Origin: an uncultured Lachnospiraceae bacterium
Lineage (GTDB): Bacteria; Bacillota; Clostridia; Lachnospirales; Lachnospiraceae
Assembly (NCBI GenBank): GCA_902476265.1
Contig: CABSCP010000058.1
Location: 1 to 20,180 of the forward strand
Direction: 5' to 3'
DNA length: 20,180 nucleotides
In this document: positions 1 through 8,092 of the stretch, piece after piece
Layout of the letters: every line of letters begins with the position of its first letter
Position numbering within the stretch: the stretch's first letter is position 1
Made by a program: the position numbers and the translations under genes
Notes under the pieces: model-generated
What the model saw: only the letters and a program-made list of their open reading frames with translations
What the model was told of the DNA's origin: nothing
The model's database searches: none

Positions 1-43
1 AATATAATTTGCTTTTTTTATTCTTTTTTATTGTTTATATTTA

Positions 44-83
44 AACAACAAAAAAACACCCTGTACCTTCCGATACAAAGTGT
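44..83 (-). terminator. Rho-independent terminator of the EPS operon
   Basis: On the minus strand a 10-bp stem pairs ACACTTTGTA (83 to 74) with TACAGGGTGT (65 to 56) around an 8-base loop, with two G-U pairs. It is followed at once by a T-rich run (56 to 44). It lies about 80 bases past the stop of the last minus-strand gene, so it is the likely end of the long EPS transcript. The rest of 1-164 is AT-rich and shows no gene. Confidence 0.75.
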
Positions 84-164
84 CGCTTTTTCGATGCCTG
101 TTACCATGCTTTTTTATTTTTCATTTTGATCGTTACGGTCGCCCAAAAGCCCCCGAAAGAGACA

Positions 165-773
165 TCATCTTTCTATCTCCAGCACCTTATGGATCACCGC
201 TTCGATCTCCGGCATCCGCTTCCCCAAAAACTCCGGGTGGTCCTTCAGCCATTTCCGGTTCAAAGGCGAAGGATGGGGCAGCACGAAGGCAGGCTTTCCC
301 TCTATGGCAAGGTCTTCGAAAACCAGCTCCGTAACCTGACGTTTCGGGAAGAAAAACTGAGCTGCCGCTCTGCCCACCAACAGAAAAATCCGGTTGTCCA
401 CCAGTGCTGCTTCCCGGCAAAGCCAGGTCCTGGCGCAGACTGCCGGCGGCAGCCTGTCCCCTCCGCCCGGCGCTTTCCCCGGATAGCAATGGGCTACGGA
501 CACGATATAAAAATTGTCCGGATTATAAAAATCCTCATCCGTGATATGATACCATTCCTGCCGGAGCGTTTTTCCGCTGGCATCGTTGAAGGGTTTTCCG
601 GTCAGATGCACGTTTAAGGAGGGCGCCTGGCTGATCTGCATAATCCGGGAATGCTGATTGCCCCATACAATGGGACGAGGTTCATAGCCGAAGCGCTCCT
701 CACACAGACGGCAGCTTTGAATTTCGCTCTTTAATGCCTCGTAGCTTTTCTCTTTTTCGCTTCTTGCCTCCAT
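165..773 (-). CDS. Uracil-DNA glycosylase family protein (Fe-S type)
   Basis: A 202-residue protein of the uracil-DNA-glycosylase-like superfamily, whose members remove uracil from DNA in base-excision repair. Seen: C21-x2-C24, then C96 and C113 (16 residues between), the four-cysteine layout of the [4Fe-4S] family-4-like enzymes. There is a GKPFND-SGKTLR stretch at 59-71 in the place of the usual GxPFVGxxG loop, and the HPSPL motif at 167-171. The canonical GEAPG motif reads SQAPS (48-52), so activity and substrate may differ from classic family 4. The ATG at 773 is chosen because GGAGAGG lies 5-6 bases upstream; a GTG start at 830 would overlap the gene before it. It sits 29 bases after the EPS glycosyltransferase and is probably co-transcribed, although its role is unrelated to polysaccharide. 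Family confidence is good, exact specificity unknown. Confidence 0.85.
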   Translation of the reverse strand: MEARSEKEKSYEALKSEIQSCRLCEERFGYEPRPIVWGNQHSRIMQISQAPSLNVHLTGKPFNDASGKTLRQEWYHITDEDFYNPDNFYIVSVAHCYPGKAPGGGDRLPPAVCARTWLCREAALVDNRIFLLVGRAAAQFFFPKRQVTELVFEDLAIEGKPAFVLPHPSPLNRKWLKDHPEFLGKRMPEIEAVIHKVLEIER

Positions 774-802
774 AAACACCTCTCCGGATAAAGGACATCG
801 CT

Positions 803-1801
803 CTATCCCCTTTTTCTCCCCATTTTCCACCCGTGAATCCGCCGTACGGTTTTAGGCGCAACGGTCAGCAACAGCAAATACACCTTGTTTTTCTTTGTCA
901 GATAAGGATTGGTCACGGTGTCCTTCACATGCTTTCTGAGATAGCGCTTCACACTGCCGTAAAAAGGGTCCGATCCTGCCATCAGGTCCACCGGGATATG
1001 CATCAGATAATCCAGCCGTTGAAACAGGGCAAAACGCACGCTTTCCGCACGCAGCTGCGGATATTTTTCTGTCACAAGTTTTTCCACAAAGTCCGCATTC
1101 TCTACGATGTCCAGAAACACTCTTGAAAATTCATTTTTATTTTTTTTCCGGGTATTGCTGCCCATCCGGTAAAAAACGTGATACATCTGCTCCGGCAGAA
1201 TGCAGATCCCCTCCACCGCCGCGAGCATATCCACCAGCAGGAAAAAGTCCTCATTCAGCTTTCCCTCGGGAAAAGCCCGGCCCTCAAACAGTTCCCTTCG
1301 TACCAGCTTCGTGCAGAAGGAGCAGTCTCCCCGGTGCAAAAGCAGTTCCCGCAGAAAATCCTGCGCCGGGCAAACCAGCGTCTTTTGGGGCGGCGTACAC
1401 ACATCCGGACGCCGGTTCCCCTGCTCGTCGATTTCATCCCGGGAGGCCTGGGCGATGTCCGCCTGAAAGGAAAGGGCCGCCTCCAGCAGCCTTTCGTACA
1501 TCTCGGGTTCCACCCAGTCGTCGCTGTCCACGAAGCCCAGCCATGCGCCTTTTGCTTCCCGGATCCCTAAATTCCGGGCGGAAGAAGAGCCTCCGTTTTT
1601 TTTATGGAAAACCCGGATTCTGTCATCTGCAGCCGCCATACGGTCGCAGAGCGCCCCGGTTCCGTCGGTGGAACCGTCGTCCACCAGCAGAATTTCCAGA
1701 TTCCGATATGTCTGCCTGCAGAGGCTGTCCACACAGCGTTCCAGACAATCCATAATATTATAAACCGGCACAATAATGCTCAGCAAAATGTCCTTCCGCA
1801 T
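803..1801 (-). CDS. Family 2 glycosyltransferase
   Basis: A 332-residue GT-A-fold, family 2 enzyme that transfers a sugar from a nucleotide sugar to the growing lipid-linked EPS unit at the inner face of the membrane (family knowledge; donor and acceptor unknown). Seen: the start IIVPVYN (9-15), nucleotide-binding VDDGS (40-44), the GSSSARN-G stretch (71-79), metal-binding DSDD (92-95) and NED (183-185), which fits the catalytic base position. The last ~100 residues are basic and possibly membrane-associated. The ATG at 1801 has AGGAGG six bases upstream. It is the last EPS enzyme of the operon, 63 bases after the preceding GT4 gene. Confidence 0.92.
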   Translation of the reverse strand: MRKDILLSIIVPVYNIMDCLERCVDSLCRQTYRNLEILLVDDGSTDGTGALCDRMAAADDRIRVFHKKNGGSSSARNLGIREAKGAWLGFVDSDDWVEPEMYERLLEAALSFQADIAQASRDEIDEQGNRRPDVCTPPQKTLVCPAQDFLRELLLHRGDCSFCTKLVRRELFEGRAFPEGKLNEDFFLLVDMLAAVEGICILPEQMYHVFYRMGSNTRKKNKNEFSRVFLDIVENADFVEKLVTEKYPQLRAESVRFALFQRLDYLMHIPVDLMAGSDPFYGSVKRYLRKHVKDTVTNPYLTKKNKVYLLLLTVAPKTVRRIHGWKMGRKRG

Positions 1802-1864
1802 GTCATACCTCCTGCTCTCTCCGCTGCTACGGTCCGTTTTGGAATCCGTTCTCTTTCAACTGTC

Positions 1865-3040
1865 TCACTGAAGTGTTCCTTCATCATATTTCCACCGGGC
1901 GGGAATCCGGGCGGCTGCAGACATGGGGCCGCTTTCCGGAAGTGTAATCCGTCCGGCTTTAAAGCCTTCATAAAAGCGCAGGATCTGCTGCGCCGCATTT
2001 TGAGCATTCCACTCTCCGACAATGGTACGGTATGCCGCCCGCCCCATCCTTTCTACGGAAGCCGTATCTTCAAACAGCCGTTCCACCTTTTGGGCAAAGG
2101 CTTCATATCTGCCGCCTTCATAGGTGACGCCGTTTTCGCCGTCCCGGATCAGAAAAGGCGCCGCGCCGGTCTGCACATTCGCCACCTCGCAGCAGCCGCT
2201 GTTCATCCCCTCATTGATCACGGTCCCCCAGCCCTCCAGATAATTGCTGGTAAAAAGATGGACATGGCATTTCTCCATCACATCCCGCACCTGCGCGGGA
2301 GCCAGAAAGCCGTAAAGCGTAAAATAAGGGGCCAGCCCCTTGTTCTCAATTTCTTCTTTCAGATTTTCTTCCATGGGCCCGCTGCCGATGAAATGAATGT
2401 GGAAAGAACGCCCTTCGACTTTCAGCTGTACCGCTATCCTGGTCACAAATTCGGGATGTTTTAGCGGGATCATCCGTCCGGCCCAAACCAGATGCAGACA
2501 ATCTTTCGGCTTTTTTTCAAACAGGCTGTCTCCCTCATAGGTGCGGAGTTCCGGGAAATAGCCGAACCGGAACATTTTCCCCGGATAGGCATGGATCAGA
2601 GAAAAATCCGATGCCACATAGGCTCCGTTGCATAAAAGATATACGGGCTTGTTCCGAAACCGCACATGCTCCCTGTATTTGGCAATCAGCCCTCTGGGTG
2701 AAAGGGCTTTCCACTGCCCTTCCCGGTAAATCCGTTCGCTGATGCGCAGGGTCAGCTTTCCGGAGAAAAGCCTGGGTAAAAACAGATCTGTCCGAAGAGT
2801 CCACCCCGCCAGCACCAGATCCGCTTCCTCTATCAGCTTTCTGCAGCGCTCTTCCTCCCTGTAGGCATAAACCACATAGGGAATCCTGGCGCCATCCAGG
2901 CTCCAGCCCATTTTCACCCTCTCTTCTTCCATGGGTTCGGTCTGGATGAAATGATACTCCTCCCCCAGCCTTTCATACAGCGCATCGGAGAACGGGATCT
3001 GGTGATGATTGATATAATTGGAAATAAAGACTGTTTTCAT
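1865..3040 (-). CDS. Family 4 glycosyltransferase (GT-B)
   Basis: A 391-residue retaining GT-B enzyme of the GT4 type, cytoplasmic and acting on a lipid-linked intermediate. Seen: an N-terminal Rossmann half starting MKTVFISNY, a linker WAGRMIPLKHPEF (186-198), IGSGP (218-222), and the GT4 EX7E signature at E269 and E277 (LEGWGTVINEG), which binds the nucleotide sugar. GENG at 301-304 closes the donor site. The length is typical for GT4. Its ATG overlaps the stop of the preceding GT4 gene in an ATGA, showing translational coupling; the two act in one pathway, perhaps in successive additions. The sugar specificity cannot be read from the sequence. Confidence 0.9.
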   Translation of the reverse strand: MKTVFISNYINHHQIPFSDALYERLGEEYHFIQTEPMEEERVKMGWSLDGARIPYVVYAYREEERCRKLIEEADLVLAGWTLRTDLFLPRLFSGKLTLRISERIYREGQWKALSPRGLIAKYREHVRFRNKPVYLLCNGAYVASDFSLIHAYPGKMFRFGYFPELRTYEGDSLFEKKPKDCLHLVWAGRMIPLKHPEFVTRIAVQLKVEGRSFHIHFIGSGPMEENLKEEIENKGLAPYFTLYGFLAPAQVRDVMEKCHVHLFTSNYLEGWGTVINEGMNSGCCEVANVQTGAAPFLIRDGENGVTYEGGRYEAFAQKVERLFEDTASVERMGRAAYRTIVGEWNAQNAAQQILRFYEGFKAGRITLPESGPMSAAARIPARWKYDEGTLQ

Positions 3041-4323
3041 AGCAATTCCCCATAAATCGCCATCAGCGTGCGGTAGTTGCGTTCCCCGTCATATTTCCGG
3101 GCCGCTTCTTTGCGTTCATTGGCGGACAGCTCCTGCGCAAACGCATCGGAACCGAATATTTTCAGCACCGCCTGCGCCAGTCCGTGAATATCGCCTTTTT
3201 CAAACAGCAGACCGCTCACGCCGTCTTCCACAATGCTGGGAATTCCTCCCGCCCGGCTGGCGGCCACCGGGATGCCCAGAAGCTGTGCTTCCGCCACGGA
3301 ATTTGGAGAATTTTCCACAGAAGAAGGACACACGAATACATGACAGGACAAATAAGCCTTCTTCATTTGCTCTTCATTCAGACGTCCCAGCACCTGAATG
3401 CGTTCCTCCAGACGGTTCTCTTCAATCAGCTTCCGGAGATATTTTCCGTAGGCAGGGATCTTTATTCTGCTCACAATTCCGTCCACCCCCAGAATGCTGT
3501 TGCCCGCAACGGTAATATGAGCCTTCGGACAGCTTTGCAGGATTTCCTTCATCGCCTGCAGTAAATAATGAAAGCCCTTCAACGGGTAATCTGCCTGGCT
3601 TACAAAGATTTCATACCGGTGGCATTTTCCGATTTCCCAGCTTCCTTCATAAAAGCTGTTCCGCATGGTCTCATTCATAAAATGATAGGAAGCCAGAGGA
3701 TTGATGTTTAAAGTTGTGGTTTTATCAAACTGGGTCCGGCCCGTGATATGACTGGTCAAAAGGAGCAGTTTTTTCTCCCTCTCCGCCCGGGCATAAAACT
3801 TCTGCTGCTGCTCTGTCAGGCTGTCTTTCTTCAGAACATCCCGCAGCGTCCTGCTGTCTGCCACTTCCAGAGGCAGGTCCGCCATATAGTTCTGAGCGCA
3901 GGCAATACACAGCCCCTGAATGCCCACCAGCGTTTTCTCCGGCCTGTTCCAGACTTTTGCACAAGCGTAGGCATGGGGGAACTCCGTTCCGAAAATGTGC
4001 ACCAGATCCGGCTTAAAATCTCCCAGTATTTCTTCAAACCTGTGCTCCATGGCAGGATCATATGCTTCCGGATGCTGCAAATCCTCCCCAAACCCATAAC
4101 AGGCAATTTCCCGTTCTCTCTTTCCAAGGCGCAGCTTCTCCGCAAACCCGGCCAGCTTCTCCTGTGCAGGAAAACAGATTCCAAGGGTCAGGCTCCCGTC
4201 TTCCTCCTGCTCCAAAAACCGGCTCAATATGCCGGAAAGCCATCCTTCCCGGACACTGTATACCTCTTCCAGCTTTTCCGCAATCGCCGGAAGCATGATA
4301 TTACAAACCCATAGCACTTTCAT
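3037..4323 (-). CDS. Family 4 glycosyltransferase (GT-B)
   Basis: A 428-residue GT-B fold enzyme of GT4. Seen: MKVLWVCN at the N terminus, a DLVHIFG strand (106-112), a conserved FVSQADYPLKGFHYLLQA block (240-257), and the EX7E signature at E337 and E345 (SSVENSPNSVAEAQ), followed by GIPVAAS and VGGIPSIV-like AGGIPSIVEDG (358-368). It transfers a sugar to a lipid-linked precursor in the cytoplasm; donor unknown. AAGGG lies nine bases upstream of the ATG. It starts 12 bases after the WcaE-type GT2 gene and overlaps the next GT4 gene by ATGA. The two GT4 proteins share little obvious sequence outside the family motifs, so they are probably not a recent duplication. Confidence 0.92.
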   Translation of the reverse strand: MKVLWVCNIMLPAIAEKLEEVYSVREGWLSGILSRFLEQEEDGSLTLGICFPAQEKLAGFAEKLRLGKREREIACYGFGEDLQHPEAYDPAMEHRFEEILGDFKPDLVHIFGTEFPHAYACAKVWNRPEKTLVGIQGLCIACAQNYMADLPLEVADSRTLRDVLKKDSLTEQQQKFYARAEREKKLLLLTSHITGRTQFDKTTTLNINPLASYHFMNETMRNSFYEGSWEIGKCHRYEIFVSQADYPLKGFHYLLQAMKEILQSCPKAHITVAGNSILGVDGIVSRIKIPAYGKYLRKLIEENRLEERIQVLGRLNEEQMKKAYLSCHVFVCPSSVENSPNSVAEAQLLGIPVAASRAGGIPSIVEDGVSGLLFEKGDIHGLAQAVLKIFGSDAFAQELSANERKEAARKYDGERNYRTLMAIYGELL

Positions 4324-4335
4324 GGCAACATCCCT

Positions 4336-5181
4336 TTAACTTTTTTTCTTTCGTTTATAAACAGCCGTTTTCAGGCGGTTATAAGCTGCCGCATACTTTT
4401 CGTTCTCCGCCAGTTTCGTCCGAAGAGGCGCCAGGGAAAGCATCATCACCGTCTTATAACGAAACGCCTTCTCCCGTCCCAGATAACGTTTTGTGATCTC
4501 CCCATGCTCCTTTGCCGAAATCCGGCGGTTCTCTTTTGTTTCCGAAAAGCCGCCGCCCTCATAATCGGCCACCAGCACCTCCGTATAAACAGCTTCCGCT
4601 TTTCTGTCATAAATGCAGTACAGAAAATGCTCATAATCCGCCCGGACTCTGTATTTGATATCATATCCTCTCTCTTCAAACAGACGGACATCATAAAAGC
4701 AGACCTGATGGCAGGGCACATTCCGGTAACAGGTGAAATCATTCACTTCAGGAGCCGAATATACCACGCATTTCTGCAACGCATTGTATTGATTCCCATA
4801 AAAAATACGCACTTTTTCCTTGTAATTCCGGCCTTCCCGTTTTAAATCCGCCTTTTTTTTCCGCTCTATGGCCTGTGCCATACCGGAAAGCACCTGGCCG
4901 TCATGGAGAATGTCCCCGCAGTTTAAAAACAGCACATACTGACCGTTTAAATGGGACAGGGCCTGATTCATGGCATCATAAATTCCCGTATCCTTTCCCG
5001 TAAAAATACGGATTCTGCTGTCCGCGGGCAGCTTCTCCAAAGAGCCGTCCTCAGATCCCCCGTCCTTGATCAGGATTTCATAATTTCCATATTGCTGCGT
5101 CAACACGCTTTCGACAGTGGGCAGCAGTTTATTTCCGGGGTTTAAGCAAACCACCACAATGCTAAAAGAAATCTGAGCCAT
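4336..5181 (-). CDS. Family 2 glycosyltransferase, WcaE-type
   Basis: A 281-residue GT2 enzyme. Seen: SIVVVCLN (7-14), KDGGSEDGS (39-47), DTGIYDAMNQAL (64-75) and FLNCGD (85-90). This combination marks the colanic-acid WcaE-like subgroup, where an FLNxGD replaces the usual DxD. It adds one residue of the EPS unit in the cytoplasm. The start at 5181 is preferred over 5229, because AAGGA lies eight bases upstream and the GT2 fold begins right after it. With this start it overlaps the end of the EpsG-like gene by 20 bases. The C terminus is basic (KRKKK). Confidence 0.88.
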   Translation of the reverse strand: MAQISFSIVVVCLNPGNKLLPTVESVLTQQYGNYEILIKDGGSEDGSLEKLPADSRIRIFTGKDTGIYDAMNQALSHLNGQYVLFLNCGDILHDGQVLSGMAQAIERKKKADLKREGRNYKEKVRIFYGNQYNALQKCVVYSAPEVNDFTCYRNVPCHQVCFYDVRLFEERGYDIKYRVRADYEHFLYCIYDRKAEAVYTEVLVADYEGGGFSETKENRRISAKEHGEITKRYLGREKAFRYKTVMMLSLAPLRTKLAENEKYAAAYNRLKTAVYKRKKKS

Positions 5182-6292
5182 TGATCCATTCCTTTTCCGT
5201 AAAAATCCAGGTTTTATAGGGCAGCACACGGATTCCTCCGCCGGAAGCCGTCATCAGGAAATAAGCGAAATACCCAAGGCAGAACAGGACCGCAGCCGCA
5301 GCCGCAATTCTCTTTTTTTTCGGATCCCTGATCCCGGCAATCAGCCCCGGCACCAGCAGAATCTGGGGCGTCACCGCATAATAAGCGATCCGGGAAACCA
5401 ACGGCAGGAAAGAACCGCAGGTATACAAAAGGAACCCGAACAGATTCAGCTTCAGATAAAACCGGTTGTCCGCCGAATCCTTCACACTGTCCTCATAACA
5501 AAAGGCGGCCAGCGCAAACACACAAAGACACCGCAGAATGCCGGAAGCGTTTGCCAAAAGGCCGGTGCCCTGGGAAAGATAAACCGTATTCCTATAAGTA
5601 GGATACCACTCCAGCGCCAGATTTAAAAGCGGCTGTTGAAAAAGAAATACCGCTGCGGAAAAAAAAGCCAGCACGGCGAACATCCATTTTCTCCACCGAA
5701 TCTGCGCCAGCAGATACATCGGGATCACCACCAGCACGGATTTGTGGAACAGTGCCCCAAAAACAATGAGAAGCACAAATTTCCCGTACTCTTTTTTCCG
5801 CACAAACTGCAGACTGTACAGCGCCAGCGCCAGCGCAAAGTAGTAACGCACAGTGGTAAAGGTGCGAAAGTACAGCCCCAGCAGCATGAACATGGCAAAG
5901 GAGGCCCCGAAATGCACGCTCTCATCGTACAGCGCCTTCAGGAACAAAAACGCCGTGGCCGCCCCGAAAAGGGCGAAAACCAGCAGATAATTTTCAAAAC
6001 CGGAGAGAGTGTAGACCGCTTTCACCACGAAGTTAAAGCCTGTCTCCGTCACCACATAGGCTGCGTCCGTCCCGGCATAAATCTCATGAAAAGTGTCCAC
6101 ATATTTGCCGTAGTCATTTCCCACCTCAATGCGCAGCGCCGCAACGCCCGCCAGGACCAGAAAGATTCCTGCCAGACACACATAGTTAAAAGCCTGCTGC
6201 CGGGTAGTATGATGCAGTTTTAAAGCGGGCCGGTTCACAATCCCATAAGACAGCGCGATCGTGAGGGCCGTGATCAGACAATAAAATACCAT
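5162..6292 (-). CDS. EpsG family / Wzy-like EPS polymerase
   Basis: A 376-residue polytopic membrane protein with about nine to eleven hydrophobic segments. Seen: after the second segment the loop reads R-EVGNDYGKY (54-64), the hallmark of the EpsG family (R-x-VGxDYxxY), with WYPTYRN at mid-protein. EpsG-like proteins are thought to be the Wzy-type polymerase of Gram-positive EPS systems, joining repeat units outside the membrane. It lies between two glycosyltransferase genes and begins three bases after the stop of the upstream gene; its SD (AAAGGG) lies inside that gene. It is the only polymerase candidate in the locus. The alternative name, O-antigen ligase, is unlikely because the typical large periplasmic loop is not evident. 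Confidence 0.82.
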   Translation of the reverse strand: MVFYCLITALTIALSYGIVNRPALKLHHTTRQQAFNYVCLAGIFLVLAGVAALRIEVGNDYGKYVDTFHEIYAGTDAAYVVTETGFNFVVKAVYTLSGFENYLLVFALFGAATAFLFLKALYDESVHFGASFAMFMLLGLYFRTFTTVRYYFALALALYSLQFVRKKEYGKFVLLIVFGALFHKSVLVVIPMYLLAQIRWRKWMFAVLAFFSAAVFLFQQPLLNLALEWYPTYRNTVYLSQGTGLLANASGILRCLCVFALAAFCYEDSVKDSADNRFYLKLNLFGFLLYTCGSFLPLVSRIAYYAVTPQILLVPGLIAGIRDPKKKRIAAAAAVLFCLGYFAYFLMTASGGGIRVLPYKTWIFTEKEWINGSDFF

Positions 6293-6295
6293 CTT

Positions 6296-7090
6296 TTAAA
6301 GCCCTTTCTTTCCGTCCCGGATGCCGGAGGACAGATGCATCGCCGCCTGCTTCAGGGTGAGGGCCGCGCCCTCTTTTGACAGATTTTGTTTCATTTTCCA
6401 TAAAAACCGCCATCCCATCAGCATGGCCAGCGGCCCGTAAAGCACATGATACAGCACGCCCCTGTCGTGAAAAAATTTCCCGTCGTATCCGAAAAACCAG
6501 GTGGAAGGCCTGGGGATTTCCTCCCCGATTTCCACCGGCACCGCATAGACTTTCAGCCCTGCTCTTAAGCAGTCGCGGATGAAAATGCTGTCCTCCCCGT
6601 TGGCGTATTTGGCGCCGCCCCCAAAAAGCAGGGAATAGGTCAGGTTTTTCCCGTGCATCCTGTCCGTGCGAAGGGCAAAGCTGTAGGCCGGATAGCGACC
6701 GCAGTTATACCAATGCACCCGGTGGAAACTTTCTGTCCAGTATGTGCGCCGGGCGGGCTGCACTTTCACATTGAACAAAAGCATGTCCGCTTCCGGATGT
6801 TTGGAAAACGCATCCTCCACCTTTTGGGCAGCGCCTTCCTGATACACGATATCCTCATCCGCGAACAGGCACAGATCCCCGTCCGCCCGAAGCAGCGCGT
6901 TATTGCGGGACAGCCCTACGCCTTTTTCCGCGAAGTGGTAGCAGCGCATCCGGTTTCCCTTATATTCGAATTCCTCATAGCGGTTTTCCCTGCACTGATC
7001 GATGATGATGCTTTCCGCCTGCAGATTCATCTTTTCCGCCAGCGCCCGCCCATCCTGATTCATTGCAGATACCAGAATCTGAAGCTTCAT
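6296..7090 (-). CDS. Glycosyltransferase, divergent GT2-like
   Basis: A 264-residue GT-A-like enzyme that lacks the usual IPVYN/VDDGS opening and begins MKLQILVSAMNQDG instead. Seen: KGVGLSRNNAL (56-66), which matches the donor-binding K-G-x-SxARN block of GT2, FADEDI (76-81) at the DxD position, and NGED (164-167) at the catalytic-base position. A hydrophobic segment near 215-230 may hold it at the membrane. These motifs support a sugar transferase of the EPS unit, but the donor is unknown. Its ATG overlaps the stop of the Wzz-like gene (ATGA); GGAG lies eight bases upstream. It probably belongs to the family A glycosyltransferases of capsule clusters. Confidence 0.78.
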   Translation of the reverse strand: MKLQILVSAMNQDGRALAEKMNLQAESIIIDQCRENRYEEFEYKGNRMRCYHFAEKGVGLSRNNALLRADGDLCLFADEDIVYQEGAAQKVEDAFSKHPEADMLLFNVKVQPARRTYWTESFHRVHWYNCGRYPAYSFALRTDRMHGKNLTYSLLFGGGAKYANGEDSIFIRDCLRAGLKVYAVPVEIGEEIPRPSTWFFGYDGKFFHDRGVLYHVLYGPLAMLMGWRFLWKMKQNLSKEGAALTLKQAAMHLSSGIRDGKKGL

Positions 7091-8091
7091 CCCTGTTTCT
7101 CCGTTTTCTTTGCCGGACGGCCATAGTAACTGCGCAGGAAACGGTTATCCGTCTCCGTGATAACCACGCCCCGTATTTCCACGTCCTGCAGTTTCAGGTT
7201 TTCCATCACATGCCCCAGGTAACGCATGCAGGGAGTTCCCCATTCCACCAAAAGGATCACCGGCGCTTCCCGCAGCATATCATAATCCACATCCGCCGAA
7301 GCTGCCTGCGCCAGCGGGACTTCCCGGAAAGCGCCTTTTTTGGCCAGCCGGGTCAGATTGGCATCCAGCGGTTTTTCCCAACGGGCATCCGGTTTTACGG
7401 TGCGGTAACCGTATACCGGATACGGATATCTCTTTTCAAAATCGGACGCCAGCAAAACGGAATCGTCCAGCACATACCGGCCGGCCTGCCAGAGCGCCCC
7501 CATGAGAAATCCCAGCACGGCTCCCAGTTCCATGGCATAGAGCACCTTGTTTTCCGGAACCACCTCTGTGGCGGGTATGGTTTTCCAGGCTTCGATTCCG
7601 GTCAGCCCCCGGCCCTGCATGGTCTTTGCAAACCCCGCCATGGAACCGATATAGGCCGCAGCGATCCGGTTGGACAGATCGGCGTCCCCGGTGGTGAAAC
7701 TGGCGGTGAGAAACTCCGGATCGGAAGCGATGTCCGTGCCCACGGATGCTTCGATTTCCTCCCTGGAAACCTCCGGCACTGCCTCCATCACCGGAAGGAT
7801 GACGGGATCGGATTTCATCATGTCGCCCCAGGTATAGGCGTTATACTCATTGATGAATTCCTTCAGCTGCTCATCGTCGATTTTAATATCATAGCCGATG
7901 GAAAAAAACACCTCTGCCCGGTATCGGGGCGGTCCCATGGTGAAAAAGCGGGCCAGCAGGTAAATCCCCCCAGCAAAAAGAGCGCCAGCCAGCGCTGCCG
8001 CTAAAATGATCCATAATTTACTTTTTACGCAGAGGGCAAAGCGTTTTCCGTCCATGCCCTCCTTCCAGAATTCGTTTTCCTTCATAGGCAT
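7087..8091 (-). CDS. Wzz/CapA-like chain-length protein with degenerate kinase-like tail
   Basis: A 334-residue polysaccharide co-polymerase. Seen: a cytoplasmic N terminus, TM1 at about 26-50, an extracellular domain to about 182, and TM2 at about 183-207 with the G-x3-G-x3-G pattern (G190, G194, G198) preceded by P173 and P179, as in Wzz. After TM2, VLLASDFEKRYPYPVYG (212-228) matches the Wzz-to-kinase junction. Then about 105 residues follow. Their end (APVILLVEWGTPCMRYLG... to ...RGVVITETDNR) looks like the last strands of CpsD/BY-kinases, yet no Walker A (GxGKS/T) is present and only one Tyr pair (322-323) remains. It probably sets EPS chain length with the EpsG-like polymerase and cannot be an active kinase. 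ATG two bases before the prior gene's stop; GAGGAAG upstream. Confidence 0.82.
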   Translation of the reverse strand: MPMKENEFWKEGMDGKRFALCVKSKLWIILAAALAGALFAGGIYLLARFFTMGPPRYRAEVFFSIGYDIKIDDEQLKEFINEYNAYTWGDMMKSDPVILPVMEAVPEVSREEIEASVGTDIASDPEFLTASFTTGDADLSNRIAAAYIGSMAGFAKTMQGRGLTGIEAWKTIPATEVVPENKVLYAMELGAVLGFLMGALWQAGRYVLDDSVLLASDFEKRYPYPVYGYRTVKPDARWEKPLDANLTRLAKKGAFREVPLAQAASADVDYDMLREAPVILLVEWGTPCMRYLGHVMENLKLQDVEIRGVVITETDNRFLRSYYGRPAKKTEKQG

Positions 8092-8092
8092 T

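Noticed and set aside
1604..2464. A 286-codon plus-strand open frame opposite two glycosyltransferase genes
   Set aside because: It crosses the boundary between two well supported minus-strand genes and shows no family motif.
7063..8004. A 313-codon plus-strand open frame opposite the Wzz-like gene
   Set aside because: It is a mirror of the codon bias of the minus-strand gene; residues such as repeated His, Gln and Pro and the lack of any motif point to a shadow.
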